From contig JAFQJH010000005.1 of assembly GCA_017415025.1 (NCBI GenBank), positions 1-56,408 on the forward strand: a stretch of 56,408 nucleotides of DNA, written 5' to 3'. The position numbers were made by a program, and so were the translations under genes. Positions 1 through 8,678 of the stretch are shown here, piece after piece (the stretch's first letter is position 1; each line of letters starts with the position of its first letter). The notes under the pieces are model-generated. The model worked only from the letters and a program-made list of their open reading frames with translations, was not told where the DNA came from and did not search any database. The DNA is from Clostridia bacterium (GTDB taxonomy: Bacteria; Bacillota; Clostridia; Oscillospirales; Acutalibacteraceae).

Positions 1-111
1 CTTGGCGGTTCCAATGTAAAAGACTTTTTCTCAGGACTTCTATTGGGAATATCAATCGCTGAAATGCTGGTTGGTATTTATGTGGTTGGAAAAGGCATAG
101 CTGGTCGATAA
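1..111 (+). CDS. C-terminal end of a small membrane protein (partial)
   Basis: Frame 1 is open from the window edge and encodes 36 residues before a TAA at 109-111. The residues are mostly hydrophobic (FFSGLLLGISIAEMLVGIYVV), which fits a final transmembrane helix followed by a short basic tail ending AGR. The start lies outside the window, so the family cannot be named. A copy of the intergenic repeat and a hairpin terminator follow directly. Confidence 0.55.
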   Translation, partial: LGGSNVKDFFSGLLLGISIAEMLVGIYVVGKGIAGR

Positions 112-169
112 ATTCCAATTTGTCGAACCGTTTTAATTTTGACAAAAACAAGCTGTAAACACAAAAAAT
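112..169 (+). repeat. Intergenic repeat family A, copy 1
   Basis: This copy begins right after the stop codon at 111. It shares with 3016-3072 and 5948-6003 the core GTTTTAATTTTGAC followed by AAAA, a GTAA-AC stretch and an A-run. TTTGTC and GACAAA inside it are inverted repeats, so it can fold as a small hairpin. All three copies start within a few bases of a stop codon. Confidence 0.6.
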
Positions 170-197
170 CCTGAATGCGTAAGTATTCAGGATTTTT
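164..197 (+). terminator. Intrinsic terminator
   Basis: The 13-bp arms AAAAATCCTGAAT and ATTCAGGATTTTT are separated by 8 bases, and the 3' side ends in a T-run. It lies 53 bases after the partial membrane-protein gene and would end its transcript. Confidence 0.75.
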
Positions 198-288
198 ACT
201 TATTACCTATTACTTCTTTACTCTTCACTAAAACTGCATTCAGAATTTTTTGGAGAGTAATAGGTAAGAAGTAATAGTGAAGAAGTAT
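195..288. repeat. AT-rich imperfect inverted repeat (small MITE-like element)
   Basis: The left part contains ATTACCTATTACTTCTTT and the right part contains AGTAATAGGTAAGAAGTAAT, which are imperfect reverse complements around a central non-repetitive stretch. Units of the form GAAGTAATAG are also repeated in tandem on the right side. No reading frame fits it. Confidence 0.5.
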
Positions 289-305
289 TTTTGCAAGGCT
301 TTATC

Positions 306-334
306 TTGCCTTTTTTATTTTATGGTATTATAAT
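306..334 (+). promoter_or_regulatory. Probable sigma-A promoter of the 372 gene
   Basis: TTGCCT at 306-311 and TATAAT at 329-334 are 17 bp apart, giving a leader of about 30 bases before the AGGAGG at 356-361. The -35 lies inside a small hairpin (GCAAG at 293-297, CTTGC at 305-309, then a T-run) that may itself terminate read-through. Confidence 0.5.
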
Positions 335-371
335 TATTCCAACCAATCAGAATCCAGGAGGATTTATTTCT

Positions 372-3011
372 ATGAAGAAAACCTTAAAAACAAAAATATC
401 CGGAACAATTTGTCTTGTTTTGGGCATAGCTTTTGCAATTGTCGGTTTGTATTTTTACCACATGCAGTATCTCTGTTTTGAATATACACCGCTTCAGTTT
501 ATTCTCGGCGTTGTTGTTTGTCTTGGCGGAGCATTGCTTTCAATACCGCTAAGCAAAAAAACGGATAAAAAGAAAACAGTATTGAATGCAGTTTTGACGG
601 CTTTGGTCTTTGCACTTGTCCTTATCGGACTTATGTTTTTGATAAATGCCGTAATCGGCAGCGGTGAGCTTGAGTTGGCGGCAATGGTTATCCCCGTGTA
701 TCTCATATTCATTAGCACATCTGTTATGGCTTTGCTTTGTGTTTTCAGGATATTTAACAACAAGGTTTTAAAAGTGATTCTCTCCGTACTTATTGTTATC
801 GGTTTTCTCTTAGGAAGTCATTCATATATCAAATCGCATATTTATGTTTTGCTTTATGAAGATTACACTGCTCCTGCACCTGTTATATCAACAGTATCAA
901 AAGAAAAGAATGATGATAAAATGATTATCGGTGATTTTTATATCAGCACAAACGGCAATGATGAAAACAGTGGTACAAAAGATTCACCGTTTCTGACAAT
1001 TGAAAAAGCGGTTGAAGCTGTAAAAAATACAGATAAAGCAGGCAAAAACGGTATTACAGTTTGCATAGAAGGCGGTGAATACCGTGTGTCTTCTCTCGAA
1101 CTTACCAAAGAGGATTCTGGCACAGAGGAATGTCCCGTAACATACCGTTCTTATAACGGTGAGGTTATTATCAATGGTGGTATAACACTTAATACCGCTG
1201 ATTTTAAAAATGTAAAAAGTTATCCCGAAATTGCAGAAAAACTTTCTGCCGATGCTCAGGAAAATGTTGTGGTTGTTGACCTGACAAAAGCACCGTATTC
1301 GCTCACAAGCGATGATTGGGGTAAGATTTATGCAATCGGCTCTTACCACACAGCAGATAACTATGACGGCGATTATACAGGACCTCTTTATTGCGAGCTT
1401 TTTTTGGATGACATAAGACAAACCGTTGCAAGATATCCCGATAATGAATATCTTTATACCGAAGAGGTTGTAAAAACAGGTTTGGGCAAGGAATCCGACG
1501 GAGCACTTACAGAGGTTAAAAATTGGCATGAAATCCGTAATCCCGAACCGGACATTTACAAAGTTAATCCTGAACTTGCAAAGAAAATTTCAGGCTGGAA
1601 AAACCTTGAGGATGTGTGGATGTTCGGCTATTGGAAATATGATTGGGCGGATGCTTCAACTCCCGTAGGAAGTTTTGATAAAGACACTTGTGAACTTTCT
1701 CCAAGGTTTGTCAGTCTTTACGGAACAAAAACCGATGCACCGTACTATTTTTTCAATGTTCTTGAAGAACTTACTGCAGAGGGTGAATGGTATCTCGACA
1801 GAGAAAAGGGACTCCTTTGTATGTGGGAACCTGAAAACAATGATAATGCAGAAATTATTCTTTCTCTCTCACTCAATCCCGTAATTAATTCTGAGGCTGA
1901 TTACATCACCTTTGACGGATTAACTGTAAAAGGAACACGAAGTGACGGCGTAGTTATAACAGGCAATAACAATACTGTTCAGAATTGTCTTATCAAAAAT
2001 GTTGCAGGTAATGCTCTTGTTATGAACGGAAGCAACAATCTTGCATATAACAACGAAATCACCCGTACCGGAAAGGGAGGAATTATTATTTCCGGCGGCG
2101 ATACAGAAACTCTTACTCCCGGTAACAGCAAGGCTGACAACAATTACATCCACGATTGGTCGGAAATTTACCAGACCTATCAGCCTGCCGTTACTCTTGA
2201 AGGTGTTGGAAATATCTGTTCTCACAACGAAATGGAAAACTCTCCTCACGAAGCAATTACTTACAAAGGCAACAATCACATTATTGAATATAATCTTATC
2301 CACGATGTGTGCCTTCTTTCGGATGATGCGGGTGCAATTTATTCGGGAAGAAGCTGGGTGTGGTACGGCAATGTTGTAAGATACAACTGTATTTATAACG
2401 TCGGTTCGGAAAATCACAGACCCGACGGTATTTATCTTGATGATGCGGTTTCAGGTCATCAGATTTACGGAAATCTTCTTATTAATATTCCGAGTAACTC
2501 AATTCACGTCGGCGGCGGCAGAGACAATGTTATAACCAATAATATCATCGTGAATCCCGGCAACAATGCCTTGAGATTTGATGACAGAGCAAGAGAAGGT
2601 GCTCTTGAAAACGGGTGGTTTACTCACGCTTACGTCGGCAGTGGTGATATGTGGGAAGCACTGTATAATTCACCCTGGCAGAGTGAAACCTGGCAAAATG
2701 CATTCCCCGAATACAAGAACTGCACAGACGATATTTCAGAATCAGATTCGCCTGATTATATACCCAACCCTGCAAGTACCTTCAAAAATAATATTATCAT
2801 TAATAAAAATATGGGCTATGGCGATGTTTACAGCTCCGTTTGGACGTTCAGCGATATAAGCGAAAATGCAATATATAATGTAGGCAAATGTGATGAAATA
2901 TTTGTGGATATTGATAACGGAGATTATAATATCAAAGACATTGATGAAATCAGAAAAATCGCTCCCGACTTTAAAGAAATCCCCCTCGATATGATAGGAA
3001 GAGTAAACTAA
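372..3011 (+). CDS. Membrane-anchored right-handed beta-helix protein, probable glycan-active enzyme
   Basis: The protein has 879 residues. The start is the ATG at 372, 10 bases after AGGAGG; an upstream in-frame start lacks a ribosome site. Residues 1 to about 170 contain about five hydrophobic segments. The remainder begins with the FYISTNGNDENSGT type motif that opens DUF1565/beta-helix proteins and continues with many N-rich coils (NNYIHD, NHIIEYN, NNIIVNPGNN). The DDAGAIYSGR and DGIYLDD motifs are typical of beta-helix polysaccharide hydrolases and lyases related to GH141. The helix domain would face outside, tethered by the N-terminal membrane region. Substrate and catalytic residues cannot be assigned. 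A transporter-like role for the membrane part is possible but unsupported. Confidence 0.7.
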   Translation: MKKTLKTKISGTICLVLGIAFAIVGLYFYHMQYLCFEYTPLQFILGVVVCLGGALLSIPLSKKTDKKKTVLNAVLTALVFALVLIGLMFLINAVIGSGELELAAMVIPVYLIFISTSVMALLCVFRIFNNKVLKVILSVLIVIGFLLGSHSYIKSHIYVLLYEDYTAPAPVISTVSKEKNDDKMIIGDFYISTNGNDENSGTKDSPFLTIEKAVEAVKNTDKAGKNGITVCIEGGEYRVSSLELTKEDSGTEECPVTYRSYNGEVIINGGITLNTADFKNVKSYPEIAEKLSADAQENVVVVDLTKAPYSLTSDDWGKIYAIGSYHTADNYDGDYTGPLYCELFLDDIRQTVARYPDNEYLYTEEVVKTGLGKESDGALTEVKNWHEIRNPEPDIYKVNPELAKKISGWKNLEDVWMFGYWKYDWADASTPVGSFDKDTCELSPRFVSLYGTKTDAPYYFFNVLEELTAEGEWYLDREKGLLCMWEPENNDNAEIILSLSLNPVINSEADYITFDGLTVKGTRSDGVVITGNNNTVQNCLIKNVAGNALVMNGSNNLAYNNEITRTGKGGIIISGGDTETLTPGNSKADNNYIHDWSEIYQTYQPAVTLEGVGNICSHNEMENSPHEAITYKGNNHIIEYNLIHDVCLLSDDAGAIYSGRSWVWYGNVVRYNCIYNVGSENHRPDGIYLDDAVSGHQIYGNLLINIPSNSIHVGGGRDNVITNNIIVNPGNNALRFDDRAREGALENGWFTHAYVGSGDMWEALYNSPWQSETWQNAFPEYKNCTDDISESDSPDYIPNPASTFKNNIIINKNMGYGDVYSSVWTFSDISENAIYNVGKCDEIFVDIDNGDYNIKDIDEIRKIAPDFKEIPLDMIGRVN

Positions 3012-3015
3012 AAAA

Positions 3016-3072
3016 ATCCATTTTGTTGAACTGTTTTAATTTTGACAAAAACGAGTTGTAAACACAAAAAAT
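3016..3072 (+). repeat. Intergenic repeat family A, copy 2
   Basis: This copy begins 4 bases after the stop at 3011. It carries the same core as 112-169 (GTTTTAATTTTGACAAAAAC, then GTAAACACAAAAAAT) with only a few differences. Confidence 0.65.
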
Positions 3073-3181
3073 TATCAGTTTCTTTTTGGATGTTGTTACA
3101 TCTTTTCGCTATGGTTTTTACCTTTCAGAAGCCTTTGAAGAAACGGATTACGAAATTTCTACATAAGAGGTGGTATGTGAT

Positions 3182-4969
3182 ATGGATAAATATGTAGGTA
3201 TTTATTCTGAAATCAAGGATTGCGGCGGTGTACCTACTCTTTATATCAACAGAAAACCGCACGCTGCCGTAGCATATATGACTTATCTGGAACAGTTCAA
3301 TAAATATGATGACTTTGCGGCTGCAGACTATAAATTCTTTTCTGTTCCTGTTCTTTTCTCGGGCAGATGGATAAGCACAACAGACGGACTGACCCCATTC
3401 AAAAAAGGTATTTTTGACATAAAGGGGGCTCCTGTTTTTTCGTTGTTTGACGAGGCTATCGAAAAAATTCTTGAAGCTTGCCCCGAAGCTTACATAATCC
3501 CGAGAGTAAATATAAGTATGCCTGTCTGGTGGGAACAGGAAAATCCCGATGAGCTGAACATAAAAGACGGTGTTCCTTGCAGAGAATCCTTCTATTCGCA
3601 GAAATGGCGTGACGATGCATCCCGGTTTTTGCGCGAATTCACGCAATATGCAAATTCCTGCAAATATGCCTCGCATATCGTGGGTTATCAGATAGCAGGC
3701 GGACAAACAGAAGAATGGTTTCACTTTGATATGAACGGCGGCTATGGCGAATGCGCAAAGTCGGCTTTCAAGGCATTTCTTGAAGAGTATTATCCCGAAG
3801 CTGAGTACAAAGGTTTACCCGATTTAACCTTGCTCGATAAAAAAAGCAATTATTTCAACAACGAATATCTTTCATGGTATATAGAGTTCGCAAACTTCAG
3901 AATTGCAGAAGCCATAACTTACTTTGCTCAGATTGTCAAAGAGGAAACAGGTAACAATGTTGTTGTCGGCACATTTTACGGTTATACTCTTGAGGTAACC
4001 AACTCCCTGCAAGGCAATCATGCACTCAACTATATATTGAAAGACAAAAAAATCGATTTCATCTGTTCACCGAATTCATACATCGGCACCCGCTCGCCCG
4101 ATATGGACTGGACAGAAATGTATCCTGCTGATTCCGTTCGTCTGCACGGAAAGATGTGCTTTCAGGAATGCGATATAAGAACGCATTTGACCGTACCTCT
4201 TTCACAAAAAGACCCTTCAACCGACCCGTACGGACTTCTTTCTGCTCCCGTATGGCAGCCGAGAGAATCAAAATATCAGGCTGTAAACGAAATCCGAAAA
4301 TCCTTTGCACGTCAGCTTATAAAAGGCAATGCCCTTTGGTGGTTCGATATGTGGGGCGGTTGGTATGCAGATGATGATATTATGAACGAAATGGCGGCTT
4401 ACAAAAGTATTTATGAGCAAAGCTTAACCGATGCTGACAGAAGGACAAATGCTGAAGTTGCGGTATTTGTTGATGAAAGTGCATATAAATATCTCACAAA
4501 CTGCTCATTACGCAACATCTTCCACACCCAGCGAAACGAACTCGGTCTTACAGGCACGCCGTATGATATATATGACGTTTATGATTTTGATGAGGTTTAC
4601 CGGAATTATAAGGCGGTTGTTTTGTTGTCAAGTGCAAAGACAGCTTATATGGAAAATGCCCGTAACCTTTGCAAAACGGACAACGTTCCCTACATTATGA
4701 CCTCGGGCTTGAAAGAAAAGTTCACGGTAAGCGAGCTGAGGGCTTTCTTCGAAACAAGCGGAGTTCATATTTACTGTGAAACCGATGACATTATTTATGT
4801 GAACGAAAACTATATTTGTATTTATGCTGTAACCGCCGGTAAAAAAACAATTTATCTCGGCAGGCAAAGAAATATCAGAGAGTTACTCGGTGGCGCTTAT
4901 CAGGGTACTGCAGCCACCGTTACCATTGAGATGCAAAAGGGAGAAACAAAACTCTTCAGGCTTGACTGA
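3182..4969 (+). CDS. GH42-like clan-A glycoside hydrolase
   Basis: The protein has 595 residues and no signal peptide, so it is probably cytoplasmic. The start is the ATG at 3182, 8 bases after AAGAGGTGG; a GTG at 3170 lies inside that ribosome site. The fold signature is a TIM barrel: GYQIAGGQTEEW (about 168-179) supplies the likely acid/base Glu, MCFQECDIRT further on the likely nucleophile Glu, and LWWFDMWGGWY a late barrel strand. It ends with a beta-galactosidase-type trimerisation-like domain (NAEVAVFVDESA onward). The family assignment is by motif order, so the sugar (a beta-galactoside or related) is inferred. It stands alone between two regulatory gaps. Confidence 0.6.
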   Translation: MDKYVGIYSEIKDCGGVPTLYINRKPHAAVAYMTYLEQFNKYDDFAAADYKFFSVPVLFSGRWISTTDGLTPFKKGIFDIKGAPVFSLFDEAIEKILEACPEAYIIPRVNISMPVWWEQENPDELNIKDGVPCRESFYSQKWRDDASRFLREFTQYANSCKYASHIVGYQIAGGQTEEWFHFDMNGGYGECAKSAFKAFLEEYYPEAEYKGLPDLTLLDKKSNYFNNEYLSWYIEFANFRIAEAITYFAQIVKEETGNNVVVGTFYGYTLEVTNSLQGNHALNYILKDKKIDFICSPNSYIGTRSPDMDWTEMYPADSVRLHGKMCFQECDIRTHLTVPLSQKDPSTDPYGLLSAPVWQPRESKYQAVNEIRKSFARQLIKGNALWWFDMWGGWYADDDIMNEMAAYKSIYEQSLTDADRRTNAEVAVFVDESAYKYLTNCSLRNIFHTQRNELGLTGTPYDIYDVYDFDEVYRNYKAVVLLSSAKTAYMENARNLCKTDNVPYIMTSGLKEKFTVSELRAFFETSGVHIYCETDDIIYVNENYICIYAVTAGKKTIYLGRQRNIRELLGGAYQGTAATVTIEMQKGETKLFRLD

Positions 4970-5168
4970 TTTTGCAGCGTGATTGAATTAAGAATAAACC
5001 GAATCATATATTGAATCCAGTTGCAATAACGACAACCGGAAATATCCGTCGGTTAATAATTCGAACGTGAAAAAGATTTTATTAAAGAAGCAGATAAATT
5101 CCAATAAGTCGAACAGTTAGATAAATAATAATTCTTCGAACATCAATCCATATTTTTTCAAAAGGGTA

Positions 5169-5199
5169 TTGACTCTCACGCTCCGTCATAGTGTATGCT
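5169..5199 (+). promoter_or_regulatory. MerR-type promoter with 19-bp spacer
   Basis: TTGACT at 5169-5174 and TATGCT at 5194-5199 are separated by 19 bp, the overlong spacing that MerR-family activators correct. The spacer holds an imperfect dyad around CTCACG and CGTCAT. It lies directly before the MerR gene, so autoregulation is inferred. The mRNA leader would be only about 15 bases. Confidence 0.65.
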
Positions 5200-5219
5200 C
5201 TTGTTGCGAGGTGATAAAA

Positions 5220-5948
5220 TTGAAAATGCAGATTAAAGAATTTGCCGATTTTACGGGTGTAAGTGTGCGCACACTGCATTATTACGATGAAATAGGGTTG
5301 TTGATGCCAGCCTTTGTTGACAAAACTACAGGCTATCGTTTTTACGATGAAAACTCCCTTCTTCGTATGCAAGAGATTCTCTTTTACCGTGAACTTGACT
5401 TTCCTTTAAAAAGTATAGGAGAAATTTTGTCATCCCCGAATTATGACAAAAGCAAGGCACTGAAGGAGCAAAAACAACTTCTCACACTCAAAAAAGAGCG
5501 GTTAGAGCGGTTAATTTCTGCTATTGACGGTGCCGTGAAAGGAGAAAATGTTATGACAGCATTCGATAACAGCGAATTTGAAAAATATAAGGCTGAAGCC
5601 AAAGAAAAATGGGGCAAAACGGATGCATACAAGGAACATGCGGAACGGACTAAAAACTACTCCAAGCAGAAGTGGAATGACCTTGCCGAGGGAATGGACA
5701 ATATTATGGCAGAGTTTGCACTCTGCATGAGAAAAGACGGAAATCCTGATTCCACTGAAGCACAAAACCTTGTAAAAATGCTGCAGAACCATATCACCGA
5801 GAATTACTATCTTTGTACAAACGAAATACTGGCAAGTCTCGGTCAGATGTATGTAGCGGACGAGCGCTTTACGAACAACATTGATAAGCACGCTGACGGT
5901 ACTGCTACGTTTATCTGTGAAGCAATTGCGGTGTATTGCAGTAAGTAA
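5220..5948 (+). CDS. MerR-family regulator with TipAS drug-binding domain
   Basis: The protein has about 242 residues. The likely start is TTG at 5220, 6 bases after GAGGTG; an ATG at 5226 is the alternative. Residues 3-70 are a MerR winged helix (KEFADFTGVSVRTLHYYDEIGLL), followed by a coiled coil (LLTLKKERLERLISAI). The C-terminal half (KYKAEAKEKWGKTDAYKEHAERT onward) matches TipAS, which in TipAL binds thiopeptides and other peptide antibiotics. No obvious target gene is adjacent, so the first target is likely its own promoter at 5169-5199. Confidence 0.85.
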   Translation: MKMQIKEFADFTGVSVRTLHYYDEIGLLMPAFVDKTTGYRFYDENSLLRMQEILFYRELDFPLKSIGEILSSPNYDKSKALKEQKQLLTLKKERLERLISAIDGAVKGENVMTAFDNSEFEKYKAEAKEKWGKTDAYKEHAERTKNYSKQKWNDLAEGMDNIMAEFALCMRKDGNPDSTEAQNLVKMLQNHITENYYLCTNEILASLGQMYVADERFTNNIDKHADGTATFICEAIAVYCSK

Positions 5949-6003
5949 ATCCCAATTTATCTAACCGTTTTAATTTTGATGAAAAAGTGGTAACCACAGA
6001 AAA
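5948..6003 (+). repeat. Intergenic repeat family A, copy 3
   Basis: It starts at the last base of the MerR gene. It shares CCGTTTTAATTTTGA with copy 1, but the second half is more diverged. A shorter relative (TTCCAATAAGTCGAACAGTT) lies at about 5098-5117. Confidence 0.55.
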
Positions 6004-6043
6004 AATACCGCAGTCGATACTTTTTGTACCGATTGCGGTATTG
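6004..6043. terminator. Bidirectional terminator
   Basis: AATACCGCAGTCGATAC and GTACCGATTGCGGTATT form a 17-bp arm with two mismatches between the convergent MerR and glycosidase genes. A-rich and T-rich flanks on both sides suit both strands. Confidence 0.65.
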
Positions 6044-6071
6044 TTATTGCAATATATTTATTTGAAATAAA

Positions 6072-7286
6072 TCATTTATCAAAGCTTGCCAAAGTATCCT
6101 TAATTGCATAAAATGCAGGCTTGGGCTCTCCGTTTAAATCCGTTATTCCCCATGCAGTTTCGTAGGGGCAATCCGTCTGTCCGCAATACCAGCAAGCAGG
6201 TGAATCTCTCCAACAAAAAACGAAAAATCCTGCAAGACAGTCTATCTTTTTAAAATTCGGCAAAAGTTCACTGTAAAACTCGGCCTGACCCTCAAGCGTA
6301 TGGGCTATGCCTGTAAGTGATTCATCGAGATAGCAGTAGAAATGCTTATCCATAGCCTCAAAAACTGCATCTCCCCAAGTTGCAGGGTCGGGGAATTCTT
6401 CGTAGACGTGTGATTTCAGCGCATCCGGAAGCTTTGCAACAAAATTTTCAATGTCCGCACGTGCTGCGGCTTCGGAATCATAGCCGTAACGTGCAAGAAT
6501 TTCAGCACGTTCTGCATCACTTTTTGGTTCTCCTGCACTGATATAGCCGAATTCTGCTACAATGATAGGCTTTTTAGTTATCCTATTTACCTTGCGGACT
6601 GCAGAAACATAATCGTGCAGTTCGCCGCCGTACCATGTACCATAGTAAAGGTCAACGCCGACGTAATCCATATACTGCAGATAAGGTTTCATAAGATAAT
6701 GTAGCTCTTCCATCACACCTGCGGAGTTATAACCGATTATCAGATCACCCTTAACTTCGTCGAGAGCCTCTGCCTGAATACCGATAAACTTTGCTGCCTG
6801 CTCCATTGTCAGCGGATATGTGAAGTTGGAAACACCCATTTCGTTTGTTATCTGTATTCCGCCTATCACATCGCGCAGGTCATTGCAGAGAAATACGGCA
6901 ATATCCTTTGTACGCTCGGCATTTTCGTCAGCAGACGGGTCAAAACCTCCAATTTCAAAATAAGATCTCGGGTACGGAGTGATTGCCAGAACTTTGATTC
7001 CACGCTCGGCATATCCCCTTGCTCTCTCCTTGAAGGCTATATATGATGCGCTGATGCTGCCATCCGCGTTATACGGATAAGGAATATCAAAACGCACCCA
7101 ACCAAGACCAAGCTCATTTATACGCTCATAATTTTCGTCAGGGTGACAAACTCCGTAAATATAGCCGTCTGTCTTTTCCCGAAGCAATTGAGCATCTTTA
7201 TTTGTGCCGTTCAGGAAACCTGATATTGATGTAAACAGCAGAGAAAAGATAAGTAAAACAGACTCAAACCATTGGACTAATTGCAT
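6072..7286 (-). CDS. Secreted clan-A glycoside hydrolase (GH5/GH39/GH53-like)
   Basis: The protein has 404 residues. The ATG at 7286 is chosen because the more upstream in-frame starts fall within the promoter at 7323-7351. The N-terminus (QLVQWFESVLLIFSLLFTSISGF) is a signal peptide or anchor. The rest is a TIM barrel: GWVRFDIPY, GGIQITNEMG with the Asn-Glu acid/base pair, GVDLYYGTWYGG, IIVAEFGYIS with the likely nucleophile Glu, and a late FFVFCWRDS strand. This is the clan GH-A layout, but the exact family and substrate cannot be fixed. Cysteines in CWYCGQTDCPYE may form a disulfide or metal site. Confidence 0.6.
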   Translation of the reverse strand: MQLVQWFESVLLIFSLLFTSISGFLNGTNKDAQLLREKTDGYIYGVCHPDENYERINELGLGWVRFDIPYPYNADGSISASYIAFKERARGYAERGIKVLAITPYPRSYFEIGGFDPSADENAERTKDIAVFLCNDLRDVIGGIQITNEMGVSNFTYPLTMEQAAKFIGIQAEALDEVKGDLIIGYNSAGVMEELHYLMKPYLQYMDYVGVDLYYGTWYGGELHDYVSAVRKVNRITKKPIIVAEFGYISAGEPKSDAERAEILARYGYDSEAAARADIENFVAKLPDALKSHVYEEFPDPATWGDAVFEAMDKHFYCYLDESLTGIAHTLEGQAEFYSELLPNFKKIDCLAGFFVFCWRDSPACWYCGQTDCPYETAWGITDLNGEPKPAFYAIKDTLASFDK

Positions 7287-7322
7287 ACTAAAACCTGCTT
7301 TCTGTTTTCTGTTTTTTGTTTT

Positions 7323-7351
7323 ATGGTAACATATCTCCATAAGCAAGTCAA
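7323..7351 (-). promoter_or_regulatory. Probable promoter of the secreted glycosidase
   Basis: On the minus strand TTGACT (7351-7346) and TACCAT (7328-7323) are 17 bp apart with a TGn extended -10. It lies 36 bases before the chosen start at 7286. Confidence 0.5.
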
Positions 7352-7403
7352 GAAACCTTATGCCCGATAAAAGGTTTCCTTTTATGAGGACACCTTCCCC
7401 CGA

Positions 7404-7432
7404 TTGTAATTTTTTATAAGATATGATAAAAT
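7404..7432 (+). promoter_or_regulatory. Probable promoter of the phosphoesterase gene
   Basis: TTGTAA (7404-7409), 17 bp, then TAAAAT (7427-7432) with a TGn extended -10. The leader to the AAGGAG site at 7457 is short. Confidence 0.55.
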
Positions 7433-7470
7433 TATCTTAAATAAAAAAATTGTCGCAAGGAGATTTTTAT

Positions 7471-8589
7471 ATGAGCAATTATTTTAAACATACCCCTGCG
7501 GTTTTTGCGGTTGACAAATACTATCAGATTATGATGCCCTGCGAAAAATCCTGTTTTTTCTTTGTAAAAGTCGGCGATAAATTTTATTATGACGAATCAA
7601 ACGGCATTATGCGTTCAAGAAATAAAATTCACAAGGTTGAAGTGCCTGCCGATGAGCTTGATAATGCCAAAGAATATACGGTTTGCATCCGACCCATTAT
7701 CATAAGAAAAGCATATTTTTCAAAAACAAAAAATGTGCTTGAAAAAAAATATAAATTTTACCCCATCCCCGAAAACAACATCAGAGCATATCATATCGCC
7801 GATGCTCACAACAATATCAAAGAACCGATAAAAGCTGCAGAAACTTTCGGTAACATTGATTTTCTGATTTTAAACGGCGATGTTATCGAGGACAGCAGCA
7901 GCCCCAAAAATTTTATGAACATATATGTAATCGGTTCCCGTTTAACAAAAGGCGAAAAGCCTATAATCTTCTCAAGGGGCAACCACGATTTAAGGGGTAA
8001 TTTTGCCGAGAAGTTTGCGGAATATACACCTACTCATCAGGGCAACACATATTACAGCTTCCGCGTTGGAAATATCTGGGGAATTCTGCTTGACTGCGGC
8101 GAAGACAAGAACGATGACCACGAAGAATACGGTCACACCATTGCCTGTCACGTTTTCAGAGAACGTCAGTCAGATTTTCTCAAAAATATAATCAAAAACA
8201 AAGAAAGTGAATACGAAGCAGAAGGCGTTAAACATAAGCTCGTCATCTCCCACAACGCTTTTGTTCACAGATATCATTCTCCGTTTGACATTGAACAGGA
8301 TCTTTTTGCCGAATGGTCAGAGCTTCTCAGAGAAAATGTGAAGCCTGATGTTATGATTTGCGGTCACGCGCACGAGTTAAACATCTATTATCCCGAAAAC
8401 AGCGCTTGGAACACCAACGGCAGCATCTGCCCCGTTGTGATCGGCAGTACAATTAAAAAGAAGACGCCTGTTTATTTTGCAGGCTGCGGTTATATTTTTA
8501 ATGATAAAAATATTGAAATTGTTTTCACGGACAGCAACGGTAAAACTTTAAGAAAAGAACAATTGCACCTTGGAAATAAATCATTATAA
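7471..8589 (+). CDS. Calcineurin-like metallophosphoesterase
   Basis: The protein has 372 residues; the ATG follows AAGGAG by about 9 bases. Residues 1 to about 100 look like a beta-sandwich lead domain of the purple acid phosphatase type. The phosphoesterase core then shows the metal-binding motifs in order: HIADAHN, LNGDVIED, SRGNHD, ISHNAF and CGHAHE. These are the ligands for a dinuclear metal centre. No signal peptide is seen, so it should act in the cytoplasm. Its substrate is unknown. It precedes a GH28-like gene by about 90 bases on the same strand and may be cotranscribed with it. Confidence 0.8.
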   Translation: MSNYFKHTPAVFAVDKYYQIMMPCEKSCFFFVKVGDKFYYDESNGIMRSRNKIHKVEVPADELDNAKEYTVCIRPIIIRKAYFSKTKNVLEKKYKFYPIPENNIRAYHIADAHNNIKEPIKAAETFGNIDFLILNGDVIEDSSSPKNFMNIYVIGSRLTKGEKPIIFSRGNHDLRGNFAEKFAEYTPTHQGNTYYSFRVGNIWGILLDCGEDKNDDHEEYGHTIACHVFRERQSDFLKNIIKNKESEYEAEGVKHKLVISHNAFVHRYHSPFDIEQDLFAEWSELLRENVKPDVMICGHAHELNIYYPENSAWNTNGSICPVVIGSTIKKKTPVYFAGCGYIFNDKNIEIVFTDSNGKTLRKEQLHLGNKSL

Positions 8590-8678
8590 ACTTTGTCAGA
8601 GAACAGCACCCAATTGTAAACTCAGATTGTGTACGATATAACCTTCTCGACAAATAAGAATTTGTAGGAATGAAAACT

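Noticed and set aside
195-288. Possible CRISPR-like short repeats
   Set aside because: The repeated units are inverted and tandem without regular unique spacers; no cas genes are nearby.
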